From positions 2,613,181 through 2,677,180 of the forward strand of contig CP013099.1 in NCBI GenBank assembly GCA_001447805.1: a stretch of DNA of 64,000 nucleotides, in the 5' to 3' direction. Every line of letters begins with the position of its first letter. Positions within the stretch are counted from its first letter, which is position 1. Shown piece by piece: positions 8,117-18,110 of the stretch. Made by a program: the position numbers and the translations under genes. A model generated the notes under the pieces. It had not been told where the DNA came from. It saw only the letters and a program-made list of their open reading frames with translations, and ran no database searches. The stretch is from Candidatus Tenderia electrophaga (lineage in GTDB: Bacteria; Pseudomonadota; Gammaproteobacteria; Tenderiales; Tenderiaceae).

Positions 8117-10120
8117 TCAACCCGTGCCATAGCGGCGCAACTCACTGGGAAACTGGCGCCCCAGCTTGCGGTATTCCCCCATCAGGGCGCTCACCACGTC
8201 CGCGAAGGCAATGGGCCGTTGCGCCGCCTGTGCCGCCACCGCCGCCGTCAACACTGCATTGCGAATGTGACCGCCGGCCAGGTCACTGGCTGCCGCGAGT
8301 TGGTTGATCTGCTTGGTGTTGAGTTGATGTTGATCACCCAGATGGGCCTGCCACAGGGCGCGGCGCTCCTGCGGATTGGGCAGGGGAAACTCGATAATCT
8401 TGTCCAGGCGCCGGGTGAAGGCGGCGTCGAAGCGCTCGCGGCTGTTACTGGTCAGCACCACGATGCCGCGATAGAACTCGATGCGTTGCAACAGGTAATT
8501 AGTCTGGGAGTTGGCGAAGCGATCGGTGGAGTCTTTGACATCGGTGCGCTTGCCGAACAGGGAGTCGGCCTCGTCGAACAGCAGCACGATCTCGCTATGC
8601 TCGGCGCGCGCCAACAGGGCGGCCAGGTTCTTCTCCGTCTCGCCGATATACTTGCTCACCACCGCCGCTAGGTCGACCCGATACAGAGGCAGTCCCAACC
8701 GGGTGGCCAGCCAACTGGCCGCCAGGGTCTTGCCGGTGCCCGACGCACCGGTCATCAAACAGCGCACCCCTTGTTGATAACGCACCTTGATGGTGACGCC
8801 CAGGGAGGCGTCCAGATGTTCACGGGCGCGACAACGGGCCAGCAACTGCTGCAGCTCGTGATCGACCGATTTCGACAACACCAGCGCCTCATCGGGGATC
8901 TCGGCCGTCATGGGCTGGGCCAGATTGCCCAGCGCACCGGCTTCGGCCTCCCAGGCGGCGCGGCGGATATCGTGGATGTCGGGGCGCTCGCGTTGCTGCA
9001 ACCGCGCCTCACGTTGCGCCAACTCGGCCAGCTCGGCGATGCGGCCGCTGGAGTGAATATGCGCGCCGGCCAGCTGATTCGCCAAGGCCGCGTGCTGCAG
9101 ATATTCCAGCCACAGCTGTCGGCGTTCCGACTCGGGGGGCGGCATCAGCTGCCATTGTTTCAGCGAGCCGCGGGCCGTCTTTACCTGGCCGTCGGGGCCG
9201 GTCAATACCAGGCGCGGCCCCTCATAACCGGCCAGCTCCGGCACCAGGACTTGGGCCTCGGCCCCCATGTCGTATTCGAACACGGGCAGACGGCCACCGA
9301 TGAGACAGGCCACCCCTAAGCCCGCCAGATCGTTATCGGCCGTTGCAATCAACCACGGCGCGCACTGCAGCTGAGCCGCAATCTCGGCGGCCACGGCACG
9401 CGCCTCGGCTTTAGAGGCGGAGCGCAGCACCAACACGCCATGGACACAGCCCTGTAGGGTGGCGGCATGGCGCGCCGCGGTCTCCAGCGTGGACAAGGGC
9501 AGGCGCACGCCCGCCGCCTGGGACAGGTCGCGACAGCCGGGCCATAGCAAAGGTTTGTCGCGCAACAACAAGGCAAGGCCCATGGGCATCTTGACGGTCT
9601 GCTCCGGCAGGGGCGCCTGTTGATTGAGCAACTGCAAGGCGCCGCTGGCGATGGCCGGACCGGCCAGCAGGGCGCCGCTCACCCAGCCCGGTGCACCGCT
9701 CAGCGGTGCCAGCGCCGCCTCCAACATGCCCAAGGCCGGCCGCGATCCGCCCACCGGCGCCTGAATATGGGCCAGCACCCGGCCCACCATCGGTTCCTCC
9801 TCCACCATCAGGGCCAACATCACGGCAATGATCTCGGCATGAGACAGCCCCAGCCGCTCGGCCATCTGCACCATGGTGCGGTCGGCCGGCGCGGGATGCC
9901 GCAACAACTGGGTCAGCAGTCCGGCCAGATCGGTGACTTCACGCAATGGATCGTAGTGGTTATAGAGATACACCTGCTCCGCCCCCACGGGTTCCACATC
10001 CGCCTCGGCGAACAGCAGGCGGCCGACACAGCCCAAGGCGATGTGGCGCAATGACAGCGGGGCGGCAGGTGTCTCTTGAGCGCCTGCGCCGCTGCTACGG
10101 TGTGAAGTCTCGCTATACAT
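8117..10120 (-). CDS. AAA+ ATPase of the eCIS (Afp15/PVC15-like)
   Basis: 667 aa from the ATG at 10120, preceded by AAGGATAG; a longer reading frame upstream overlaps the previous gene and is not protein-like. The C-terminal half is a classical AAA+ module: Walker A GASGTGKT (about residue 460), Walker B IVLLFDEADSLFGKR, sensor VVLTSNSRERFDAAFTRR and an LDKIIEFPLPNPQERRALW segment. The N-terminal 400 residues are a divergent, probably degenerate, ATPase-like region. Family knowledge: eCIS and R-type systems such as Afp and PVC encode one such ATPase, needed for particle assembly or cargo loading. It sits between the structural genes and the cargo genes, which fits a role in loading. Confidence 0.85.
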   Translation of the reverse strand: MYSETSHRSSGAGAQETPAAPLSLRHIALGCVGRLLFAEADVEPVGAEQVYLYNHYDPLREVTDLAGLLTQLLRHPAPADRTMVQMAERLGLSHAEIIAVMLALMVEEEPMVGRVLAHIQAPVGGSRPALGMLEAALAPLSGAPGWVSGALLAGPAIASGALQLLNQQAPLPEQTVKMPMGLALLLRDKPLLWPGCRDLSQAAGVRLPLSTLETAARHAATLQGCVHGVLVLRSASKAEARAVAAEIAAQLQCAPWLIATADNDLAGLGVACLIGGRLPVFEYDMGAEAQVLVPELAGYEGPRLVLTGPDGQVKTARGSLKQWQLMPPPESERRQLWLEYLQHAALANQLAGAHIHSSGRIAELAELAQREARLQQRERPDIHDIRRAAWEAEAGALGNLAQPMTAEIPDEALVLSKSVDHELQQLLARCRAREHLDASLGVTIKVRYQQGVRCLMTGASGTGKTLAASWLATRLGLPLYRVDLAAVVSKYIGETEKNLAALLARAEHSEIVLLFDEADSLFGKRTDVKDSTDRFANSQTNYLLQRIEFYRGIVVLTSNSRERFDAAFTRRLDKIIEFPLPNPQERRALWQAHLGDQHQLNTKQINQLAAASDLAGGHIRNAVLTAAVAAQAAQRPIAFADVVSALMGEYRKLGRQFPSELRRYGTG

Positions 10121-10124
10121 GACC

Positions 10125-11723
10125 CTATCCTTCGTTGTGGTAATGGAACTGCACCACGCGCCCCAACCAGGGCACCCAGCCCGGGTCCGAGTCCAGGGCC
10201 ACACGGCGCAGGCGCAGATCGGTGTGGTTGATATCGAAGTGCACGTCCCAGTGAGTGGGGGTGAGCGCAATCCGGCCGGGGCGCTGGATCAGGCCGCGCA
10301 GTGAAAGTTTGCAGTAACGGCGCAGATACGCCGCCGCCACCAGTTGCAGGGTGTTTGCCAGCTCACGCGGGGACGCCGTCGCTGGCGGCCGGTCGGACAG
10401 TTGTCGCCAGAGTACCGGTATCCAGCGTACAGGTATCTGCATCTCTGCCAGGGCGATGTCGGGCCGCGGCTCGAAGTCCTGGAACAACATCCAGAGGGGG
10501 TCTTGCTGGGCGAGCCTGAAACGCCGCGCCATGCTCCATAACAAGTAGCGTGGAAAATCGAGTGAGATGAGGCGTTGGTTTCTTTCTAGCAATTCGGACA
10601 GGGCAAGCCGCTGCAGTACGGGGATCATGAGTGCGAAGCCGGCGTGGCTGCTGCAACACGCCTTGCCGCCCGGGCCGGGTTCTTTTTCATATATCTCGGG
10701 CTGTGCCGGTGGGTCGGTTAACCCCCCCTTAACCCCCCTTTGCAAAGGGGGGAATGAGTCTTGGGCATGCTGCGATCCAGGCGCCTCTACCCCTGCCGGC
10801 GATGACAGCGGGGGATGAGCATCATGCTGCACACCCGCCGCAACCACTCCTCCCGTCTCCCCTTTTTGCAACGGGGGGCCAGGGGGGGGTTCATTCCCGC
10901 CAAGCTCGACTCGCTCACCCGACCAGGCCGTCAACCACCGCGCCAGGTCCATGCGCGGCAAGACGTCGCGACACGCCAACCACACAGGCTGGCGCAGAAT
11001 CAGCGCATTCCAGGCCAACCATCGACTGCGCACATCCGCTTCACCCCATGCGTCCACGGCCGTGGCGATGGCATGACGCCAATCCCGATTCAAGTCGGGG
11101 GCGTGTATCCGTTTTTGATAATGGACGGGTGAGCCCGTGTCCGCAGCGGCCACCGGCGACAGTCCCGCCTCATGCAACAGGCGCCCGACCAGGGAAGGGG
11201 TAATGTGCGGCAGCAAACCCTCCAAACGCCGCGGCGCCAACACGGCCTGCAACACATGCGCCGGCGCCAATACCTGCACCGGTGTACGCAAGGCTTCCAA
11301 TAGCAGCCCTTCGACGGTGGCTGTCGTCAGGCGCAGATCACGCCCCGGAAACAGGCTACGCCAATACCATGCGTGAGCGACCCCGTCATCGAGCAAGGTG
11401 CGCAGCAAGGCCTGATAGGGCCGCAAGGGACCACTGAACCAGACTACTTGGGCGTCCGGCGCGGGGCGTTCGTCCACACACACCGCGCCGACGGCCAGGT
11501 TGCGCACTAGATTGGCGATGCGCTCGGCCAGCAGATTGGCCGGCAGGTTGCTTCGCAATCTGCCCAGCTCCAGACGCCGTATCACCACCTGAGCACTGGG
11601 CGGAAGGCCGGGCAGGCTGGCGCTGCGAAAGGCCTCTTCCAGGCAATAGCGGGCCTGTTGCAGGTGGCTGTGGTCACTGGCACTGAGGCTCAGCTTGCGG
11701 ATGCGGCGTTCGGCGTGTTGCAT
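10125..11723 (-). CDS. eCIS-associated protein of unknown function, containing an in-frame palindromic-repeat insertion
   Basis: 532 aa, ending five bases before the AAA+ ATPase gene. I recognise no named domain; the protein is Leu/Arg-rich and mostly helical. The position (next to the ATPase) suggests it works with it. Residues about 275-345 are unlike the rest: GPPLQKGETGG and DSFPPLQRGVKGG are translations of the GC-rich palindrome that otherwise fills intergenic gaps here. Both copies keep the frame open, so the protein appears to carry about 70 inserted residues. After the insertion the sequence returns to ordinary helical protein (FALMIPVLQRLALSELLERN, FPRYLLWSMARRFRLAQQD). Confidence 0.65.
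   Translation of the reverse strand: MQHAERRIRKLSLSASDHSHLQQARYCLEEAFRSASLPGLPPSAQVVIRRLELGRLRSNLPANLLAERIANLVRNLAVGAVCVDERPAPDAQVVWFSGPLRPYQALLRTLLDDGVAHAWYWRSLFPGRDLRLTTATVEGLLLEALRTPVQVLAPAHVLQAVLAPRRLEGLLPHITPSLVGRLLHEAGLSPVAAADTGSPVHYQKRIHAPDLNRDWRHAIATAVDAWGEADVRSRWLAWNALILRQPVWLACRDVLPRMDLARWLTAWSGERVELGGNEPPPGPPLQKGETGGVVAAGVQHDAHPPLSSPAGVEAPGSQHAQDSFPPLQRGVKGGLTDPPAQPEIYEKEPGPGGKACCSSHAGFALMIPVLQRLALSELLERNQRLISLDFPRYLLWSMARRFRLAQQDPLWMLFQDFEPRPDIALAEMQIPVRWIPVLWRQLSDRPPATASPRELANTLQLVAAAYLRRYCKLSLRGLIQRPGRIALTPTHWDVHFDINHTDLRLRRVALDSDPGWVPWLGRVVQFHYHNEG
10718..10895. repeat. Two GC-rich palindromic elements inside a coding region
   Basis: Two copies of the window's palindrome family lie at about 10,718-10,758 and 10,850-10,895. 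Each has a C-run, a TTTGCAAAG-like centre and a G-run. They lie inside the 532-aa gene and do not break its frame. The 90 bp between them encode a low-complexity stretch. This resembles the in-frame palindromic elements known from Rickettsia, but here in an eCIS gene. Confidence 0.75.
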
Positions 11724-11757
11724 GGGCTAGCGCAATACCTCCGTCATTACGACTACA

Positions 11758-11885
11758 CAAGGGATCCCCCTCTTTTCTAAAGAGGGGCTAGGGGAGATTT
11801 AAACGACCAGGAACAACACTGTGCCTTTTGGCTTATTTTCGACATCTATAAATCCCCCCTGCCCCCCCTTTTTAAAGGGGGATGG
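11758..11885. repeat. Pair of GC-rich palindromic elements in the gap between two eCIS genes
   Basis: The gap between the 532-aa and 1410-aa genes holds one shorter element (about 11,762-11,802, CCCCTC/GAGGGG around TTTTCTAAA) and a second (about 11,850-11,885) with the standard AAATCCCCCC end and a TTTTTAAA centre. I see no other feature in this gap. Confidence 0.7.
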
Positions 11886-11910
11886 GTTGGGTGGGGCGGC
11901 GGGGATGACA

Positions 11911-14900
11911 TTAGAACATCATCCCCAAGCGCTCCCCGATCTGCACCCGCGCGCCGGATTCCAACTGCACGCTCTCACCCACCACGCTGTGCACCTCGGC
12001 GCTCAGCTGGCCGCCTGATATGTCCGCCACCTTGCCGCGCACCAGCGTATTGCCGCCCGAGACCATGGAGATGGCCATGCCCACCCGCACCCGGGTCAGG
12101 TCGGCGATCACATTCACAAAGCTGCCGGGACGCACCACGATGGGCGCTGGGATATAACCGGCGATCAATTGATTCACCGGCGCATGGCTGGCACCCAGCA
12201 GGGCCACCCGGATCAAGTCGCTGATCATGTGCTGGGCCTCGCTGTACTTGCTGAAGACACGGCCGTAGAGCCAATCCACCAGGCGCTGCATGTCGTGACG
12301 TTCGATGTAATCCAACTCACCGAAACGCGGCAGGCTGTAGAGGTTGCGCAGCTTGACCGGTTGATCGTATTGGCTCAGCCGCTCGGCCCATGCCAGGCGT
12401 ATGCCGGCCGGCACCTCGGAAAAATTCACATACAGACACGTCGCCACTTTCGAGATCATCTCCATTTCCCGCGCGGCGCGCTGACTGGCGCCCATGCGGC
12501 CGTGGTTGCCGTCAATCAGATCACCCAGCGATACCACCTCCGGTACACGTTTGATCGACTCCTGCCAACCGAAGCGCTGGAAGGCGGCCAGATCCAGGGC
12601 CGCGGTCTTTTTGCGTTCGATCTGAACGCGCTGCTGGGCCTGCATCAGCGCGGCGCCCATGCCCTGAAACAGGGTGTCCGGCACCTGGAAGTTCAGTTTC
12701 AGGAACGGATGCGCGGTGATCTTGGTGGCGGCCCGCTGCTTGGCATTGGCGAGGGTCACATGCAGATCGGCCAGACGACTGAGATGGGGCAGGATCAGAT
12801 TCACCGCCACGAACCACTTCATGGGGGCATCGCGTACCACATCCAGCATGGCCGCCACGGGCTCGGGTGTCTGCACGTCCGACAGATCGCACAGGGGCAG
12901 CGGCTGGTCGGAGAGATCCGGATTGACATAGTGCATGGGCGCATCCAGGCGCACGTCCACGGTACGTGGACGGCGAAACAACAGGAAGGAGACCTGGGTG
13001 GCCAGGATCTTGTCGCGCTTGGCATTCAAGGCGTCGATACGCGCCTGTTCCTCAGCCTTGAGCGCGCGCGCCACGGTGAGATCATGGCGCGCTTCGGCCA
13101 ATTCGTCGCCGAGGGTCTTGAGGCGCTGGTCGGCCTGGTTCAACTCATCCCGGATATCCTTCAAGGTATCCTGGCAACGACTGACGGCGCGGCGATAGGC
13201 ATGCACCCGGCCCTCGATGAGGCGCAGCACACCCACTACGTTTTCCAGGGCCTTGACCCCGGCATTGAAATAGGCCGCCTCGTCGTCGCTATCCACCGGA
13301 TCGTAATTGCCGTTGAGCACCCCGTCCAGGATGGAACGGTCGGCGCGGATGTCGGCAAAGGAGACCGACTCGCCATCAGCGCTCACGCCGGGCACGCTCA
13401 GATCATCGATATTGATGTCGCTATCGACCAAGTCGCCGAGCAACTCCCCCTTCACCGCCACCCCGGCCATGTAGGAGACATTGGCACCGGACTCCTGCAA
13501 GCGTTCACCCACGGTGACGTTGTTGAAGTTCTGCACCATGCCGATGACCGGGTTCTGTTCGCCGACTTCTTGGGGGGTGGCGACGTTGAACAAGGCAGCG
13601 CTGCTGCTCTGGGTCTCGAACATCGTCGCAAAATTCAGCTCGGCATCCTGCACCCCGGCGAGACTGATGTTGCGATTGCGCAAGCTCATGTCACGCAACA
13701 CGGCATTCTCAAGCGCGGCCGACCCACCGGCCAAATCGCGACCGCTCAACTCGCCGGAGACGAAGCTGTTGCCGCCGACGATATTGATATTGGCCGTCCC
13801 CGCCACCGAAACATTGCCGGCGTCCCCGGCAGGCACATGGGTCACCGGACTATTGACAGCGCCACCGCCATCACCACCGGTCTGCGGCGTGGCCTGCTTG
13901 ATGCGGGTATAGAACTCGGATAACTCATTCTTGGTGGCCACCGCCGACTCACCCTTGGCGATCTCGGCCAGGGCCGGCGAGGTGGCCAGTTTGGTGCCCA
14001 CCTCGTTGCCCAACATCATCTGGCGCACCCGGTACATGTCGGTGCGCAGACGCAGGAAGCCGAACTCCACCCGATCATTGGCCTTATTGATCTTCTGCTG
14101 CAGGAAGTTGATATATTCCTCGATGCCCTTCTCGTCCAGTTCGGCCACCTCGGCATCGGAGAGCGGCGTGGTGGTATCGAGGTAATTGCGCAGCGCTGCC
14201 AGTGCTTCGACCTGGTACTGCGCCTGACCGAAAGGCGGCTGCAACTTACCGGGCACCACCTCGACGGTGCCGAACTGATCCTCGGTGTCCAGCAACGCCA
14301 CGCTGACGCTGAACTCTCCCTCGTCCGCGCCGGGACTATGGGCCTGGATGGCAAGCACGTTTTCGCCCTCGATCAGACGTCCCTTGAGCTCACCCAGTTC
14401 ATAGAAGCGTGTTTGCAGTTCTTGCGCAGTGGCCGCCGGTGCGTTGTGAAACGGCCGGGTGACATTGGCCGAGCTGAGATAACGGCCGTTGAGATAGGCA
14501 TAAAAACCGCCGTTGGTGGTGACGCTCAGGGTGTAACGATGGGCCTCTTCAATCGACGCCAGGCTGAAACCATGGCGAAGGAATAGGGTGACGTAGTTGC
14601 CCGGCATATCGTCCAGGGCAGTGCCCAGACCACCGGTACCGTAACCGATACTGGTCACCCCTGCGGTCCAGTTGGCGTCGTCGAAACCGTTTTGGAACCA
14701 GTTGCTGGGCGGCGCGGTCTGGCCCTTGAAATAGCGGCATTCATCGCCCCGCTGGACCAATTGCTGTTCGAATTCGATGGGCTGTTCCAGTGAATCGATG
14801 GCATTGGGATCGTCGGCCGGATAGAGCAGCGGCCGGCCCTTCATGGCCCGAAACAAGGCCGAGGCGATATTCCGCACAATCAGGCGCCGGCCCAGCCATT

Positions 14901-16143
14901 GATTGCGCTGCGTGGTGTAACGGGCGATGGTCTGGTCGAAGATGGGATCGATCACCTCGACTACCAGCAGCTTGGGATCGTAGTGCTGCTGCGGCACCGG
15001 CACCAACACCTCCACCCGGTCCGGTGCATTCAAATCATAGGGCAGCAGGCTGGCGCTCTCCTCGATGGCCAGATCCAATTGCTCATAGGGGATGGCCAGG
15101 GCGCGCACCGCATAGCTGGGCGGAAAGAAGTGCTGCAACTGTTGGCGCGCGGCCAGCGCCTCCTTGGGCAACACGCCCACCGGCGGCAGATAACGAAACT
15201 CGGCCCCGGCCTGAATGTCGGCGGGCTCCAGCCCGGGGGTGTTCATGACCCAGTCCACCAGCTGTTCGTTGAATTGCTCGAACTGCGCCTGCCACAAAAA
15301 TCGGTCACCCGCCGGACTGATGGGCACGGCATTGCCCTTGGCCTCGCCGCCGCGACGCACCACGCTGTTGCGATCGATGAATTGATATTGCAGTGCGGCG
15401 TCCAGACCGATCAGGGCGATGGGCACGCCGACCGATGACCACGGCAGGTATGCGCCCTCGCTCAGGCTGCGTTCATAATCGAACACGGCATAGGCGATAC
15501 GATTGCGCTGCCAGTTGCCTAACACCGGCAACGGTCCGAGTTCGCGGTTCCAGGCATACAGCACCAAGCGTGAACCATCCACCCACTGCCAGTTCTCAAA
15601 CGCCTCGTCGCTGGGGTCGTAATCACACGGGTCAGTGGAAGGCTCCTGGCCGAAGTGTTCCACCGTGACCGGTTGCAACACCAACACCATGGCCGCCGGC
15701 AACGCCACCCCGGCAGCGCGCAGGGCGCCCAGGGTGTCACCCAACTTATAGGCACCCTCGACACCCTCACCTTCCAGCAGGGATGCCGGGGCGTAGACGC
15801 GAATGTCGTCCAGCTTGAGCTGCTGATTGCGATTGATATGGACGATCTCACCGCTGGCGGCAATGCCCATGCCGGCGGCGATTTCGATCACCACACCGTC
15901 GCCGGTCTCGACCGCATCGGCCTCCAGGCCGGTGACCACGCCGGGGGAGACCGCCTGCCCCAACGTCGCCAGATGACCGGCGCGGCCCTGCTGTTCCAGG
16001 CGCAGGGCAGTGTGGGTCAGGGCACGGCCGGTGAAATACTCCAGGCGTTGACGCCAGTCGGCGTCGGGATAGCGTTCGATAGCGGGTTGTACCGCCAACA
16101 GCTGTTCACCATGGACCGGATCATCAATCGGAAAGCGTTTCAT
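11911..16143 (-). CDS. Large eCIS-associated structural protein with sugar-binding-like and coiled-coil regions
   Basis: 1410 aa; SD GAGG precedes the ATG. Residues about 25-140 form a domain also found in the next two upstream genes (FTGRALTHTALRLEQQ, VVTGLEADAVE, GDGVVIEIAAGMGIAASGE). Residues about 480-620 look like a galactose-binding-type beta-sandwich (NWFQNGFDDANWTAGVTSIG, GGFYAYLNGRYLS, GENVLAIQAH). A coiled coil follows (LDEKGIEEYINFLQQKINKA). Residues about 760-900 read like a beta-helix with pseudo-repeats. A second coiled coil (DIRDELNQADQRLKTLGDEL) precedes an alpha/beta C-terminal half. Size, coiled coils and a lectin-like module suggest a fibre or an outer baseplate/sensing component that touches the target cell. 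The role is inferred. Confidence 0.6.
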   Translation of the reverse strand: MKRFPIDDPVHGEQLLAVQPAIERYPDADWRQRLEYFTGRALTHTALRLEQQGRAGHLATLGQAVSPGVVTGLEADAVETGDGVVIEIAAGMGIAASGEIVHINRNQQLKLDDIRVYAPASLLEGEGVEGAYKLGDTLGALRAAGVALPAAMVLVLQPVTVEHFGQEPSTDPCDYDPSDEAFENWQWVDGSRLVLYAWNRELGPLPVLGNWQRNRIAYAVFDYERSLSEGAYLPWSSVGVPIALIGLDAALQYQFIDRNSVVRRGGEAKGNAVPISPAGDRFLWQAQFEQFNEQLVDWVMNTPGLEPADIQAGAEFRYLPPVGVLPKEALAARQQLQHFFPPSYAVRALAIPYEQLDLAIEESASLLPYDLNAPDRVEVLVPVPQQHYDPKLLVVEVIDPIFDQTIARYTTQRNQWLGRRLIVRNIASALFRAMKGRPLLYPADDPNAIDSLEQPIEFEQQLVQRGDECRYFKGQTAPPSNWFQNGFDDANWTAGVTSIGYGTGGLGTALDDMPGNYVTLFLRHGFSLASIEEAHRYTLSVTTNGGFYAYLNGRYLSSANVTRPFHNAPAATAQELQTRFYELGELKGRLIEGENVLAIQAHSPGADEGEFSVSVALLDTEDQFGTVEVVPGKLQPPFGQAQYQVEALAALRNYLDTTTPLSDAEVAELDEKGIEEYINFLQQKINKANDRVEFGFLRLRTDMYRVRQMMLGNEVGTKLATSPALAEIAKGESAVATKNELSEFYTRIKQATPQTGGDGGGAVNSPVTHVPAGDAGNVSVAGTANINIVGGNSFVSGELSGRDLAGGSAALENAVLRDMSLRNRNISLAGVQDAELNFATMFETQSSSAALFNVATPQEVGEQNPVIGMVQNFNNVTVGERLQESGANVSYMAGVAVKGELLGDLVDSDINIDDLSVPGVSADGESVSFADIRADRSILDGVLNGNYDPVDSDDEAAYFNAGVKALENVVGVLRLIEGRVHAYRRAVSRCQDTLKDIRDELNQADQRLKTLGDELAEARHDLTVARALKAEEQARIDALNAKRDKILATQVSFLLFRRPRTVDVRLDAPMHYVNPDLSDQPLPLCDLSDVQTPEPVAAMLDVVRDAPMKWFVAVNLILPHLSRLADLHVTLANAKQRAATKITAHPFLKLNFQVPDTLFQGMGAALMQAQQRVQIERKKTAALDLAAFQRFGWQESIKRVPEVVSLGDLIDGNHGRMGASQRAAREMEMISKVATCLYVNFSEVPAGIRLAWAERLSQYDQPVKLRNLYSLPRFGELDYIERHDMQRLVDWLYGRVFSKYSEAQHMISDLIRVALLGASHAPVNQLIAGYIPAPIVVRPGSFVNVIADLTRVRVGMAISMVSGGNTLVRGKVADISGGQLSAEVHSVVGESVQLESGARVQIGERLGMMF

Positions 16144-16150
16144 ATGCGCC

Positions 16151-18082
16151 TCATCTTCTGGTTAGGGTGCTACCGATACGCGGATTGAAAGAGACCGGCT
16201 TGTTCACCACCGGACCGCTGCGCACCTCAGTGGTACCGGCCTTCTCTTCGATCACCTTGCTGACCTTCTCCACCGCGGCGGCATCATTGCCGCTGCCTGC
16301 GTCGGCCAGTTCTTTGGTCAGCGTTTCGAACTCCGCCTTGGGCAGGGTGCGACTGAGTCGGTCCAGCTCGGGCAGCTTGCCGGACTTGGCCAGGTTCTCC
16401 ATCACCCGCGTATTGCCGCTGAAGTGCTCATCCGCTTTTTCCAACCGCGCCAGACCTTCGCCAAAGCCCGGTTCGCTGAAACGTTCAGCCACTTTCATGA
16501 CGTCGCGGCTGTCCACCTCCTCCGCCTTTTCCAGTTCGGTCACCGCCGCCCGTACTGCGGCGTCGGAGCCGCCCAGCATCATGGGCGAGGCGAGAAACGA
16601 GGTAAGCTCCGCCGCTGCCGTGGTGGTGGCGCGCGACAATAGGGAATTGAAACGGGTCTTGAGATTGAGGCCGTTGATGCGTTCGGTCACCTTCTCTTCA
16701 AATTCCCTTTCAGCGCTGCGGATCTCCACCGACCAGGAGGTCACCTCCGCCTTGTAGTGCAGATTGCGGCGGCGCAGATACCAGAGTTGGCTCAACTTGC
16801 TCAACTCGGTGCGCCACTGACTGTCGGCACTCGCCTCTGCGGGAGTCATCGCCGTCACCCGTCGGCGCGACAACAATTGACTCAAGGCCGTGATCGGTTT
16901 GCGTTTGGCGATCATGCCCGGTTGCGCCGCCGGCAGTTCACGGCTGATAGTGGGCAGGCTTTGGCTCAGGCTGCGGAACTGATGGCGCGGCACCGGCATC
17001 ACCACCAGTACCGAGGTGGACTCCTGCGCCGCGCCGGTCAACTCAAGGTCCAGCGGCGGCAACAGCATGGCGTCTTCCAACAAGGCCGGCAGTTCATCCT
17101 CCGGCACGATGGAAAGCTCCACATCCATCTCCGCCGGAAAAAAGCTGTGACTGAAATCATCACCGTTGACACCACTGGCGGGCATAGGACCGGCCGGTGG
17201 CAACACCGGAAAGTGTTCACTGGCGCTAATACGCGCGCCCGAGCCCAGTTGTTGCTGCAGTTCATTCAACTGCACGCTGTACTGACGCAGATGGGCGGCG
17301 CGCAAGGGTCGCGGCGAAATCCCCAGGCCCCAGACATTGCGTTCCCGCTGGGCGATCTCGCGCCGCACCATGAACATATCCAGCCAGCGGATAATGCCGT
17401 GATCCAGGGCCAGCATGGCCAGCGGCAAGACATCCTCGGGTTGGCCCTTCAAACTTTCCTCGTAGAAGATCTCACGCGCCACATGGCTGCGACGCTGTTC
17501 CAGTTCGGTGGCCGCGCCGGGATCGGGATAAGGGATCAGGGTCACTGCCGTCGCCTCGATCACCGAGCCGTCATGCGTGGTGCGCGGCGCGTCCACATGG
17601 GTGGGATAAGACGAAATGGGATTGCCGGTGTACTCCACCGTGCGCAGGGCGACGATGTAGAGCCCGCTGCGGTTGAAGGGTGACGCCCTGGGAATTTCGG
17701 AAAGACCAAAACTCGCATCCAGTTGCTGTCCCTCGGCTACGTTGGCCAGATCCACGCTGAGTTGTTCCGGCAACACCACCTGACTGCCCGACGGCGTCAG
17801 GCCGTGGCCGGCGTCGATGACCACGGTGCGCGCCTTCTCGCTGTGGGCGCGCACACCCAAGCCGGTGATGACGCCGAAACCGGCGACACGGCCATAGTCC
17901 GCCTGGCGCGCCAGAAAATAGTTCTGCTCGGCGTTCAGGGCCTGGGCATCGAGAAAGCGCCCGTCGAACCACAGAGGTCGGCGACGACGATCATCGGTGA
18001 TGATGGTGCCCTGCGGTTTCGCTTGCTGCAGCTCGGCCAGGTCGATCTTCTCCCGGGCCGGACCGGTGGTGATCTTGTTCAT
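16151..18082 (-). CDS. eCIS-associated protein with the shared N-terminal domain (643 aa)
   Basis: 643 aa. The ATG is preceded by AAGGAG. Residues about 30-135 match the domain shared with the neighbouring 290-aa and 1410-aa proteins (WFDGRFLDAQALNAEQNYF, GVITGLGVRAHSE, VVIDAGHGLTPSGSQVVLP). The middle is Pro/Leu-rich with ALDHGIIRWLDMFMV, and the C-terminal third is helical and charged. The gene ends eight bases before the 1410-aa gene, so the two are probably co-translated. Function unknown; it is likely a particle component because it lies between baseplate genes and the ATPase. Confidence 0.6.
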   Translation of the reverse strand: MNKITTGPAREKIDLAELQQAKPQGTIITDDRRRRPLWFDGRFLDAQALNAEQNYFLARQADYGRVAGFGVITGLGVRAHSEKARTVVIDAGHGLTPSGSQVVLPEQLSVDLANVAEGQQLDASFGLSEIPRASPFNRSGLYIVALRTVEYTGNPISSYPTHVDAPRTTHDGSVIEATAVTLIPYPDPGAATELEQRRSHVAREIFYEESLKGQPEDVLPLAMLALDHGIIRWLDMFMVRREIAQRERNVWGLGISPRPLRAAHLRQYSVQLNELQQQLGSGARISASEHFPVLPPAGPMPASGVNGDDFSHSFFPAEMDVELSIVPEDELPALLEDAMLLPPLDLELTGAAQESTSVLVVMPVPRHQFRSLSQSLPTISRELPAAQPGMIAKRKPITALSQLLSRRRVTAMTPAEASADSQWRTELSKLSQLWYLRRRNLHYKAEVTSWSVEIRSAEREFEEKVTERINGLNLKTRFNSLLSRATTTAAAELTSFLASPMMLGGSDAAVRAAVTELEKAEEVDSRDVMKVAERFSEPGFGEGLARLEKADEHFSGNTRVMENLAKSGKLPELDRLSRTLPKAEFETLTKELADAGSGNDAAAVEKVSKVIEEKAGTTEVRSGPVVNKPVSFNPRIGSTLTRR

Positions 18083-18110
18083 CTCAATTCTCCTTGAACT
18101 GATCTTGATT

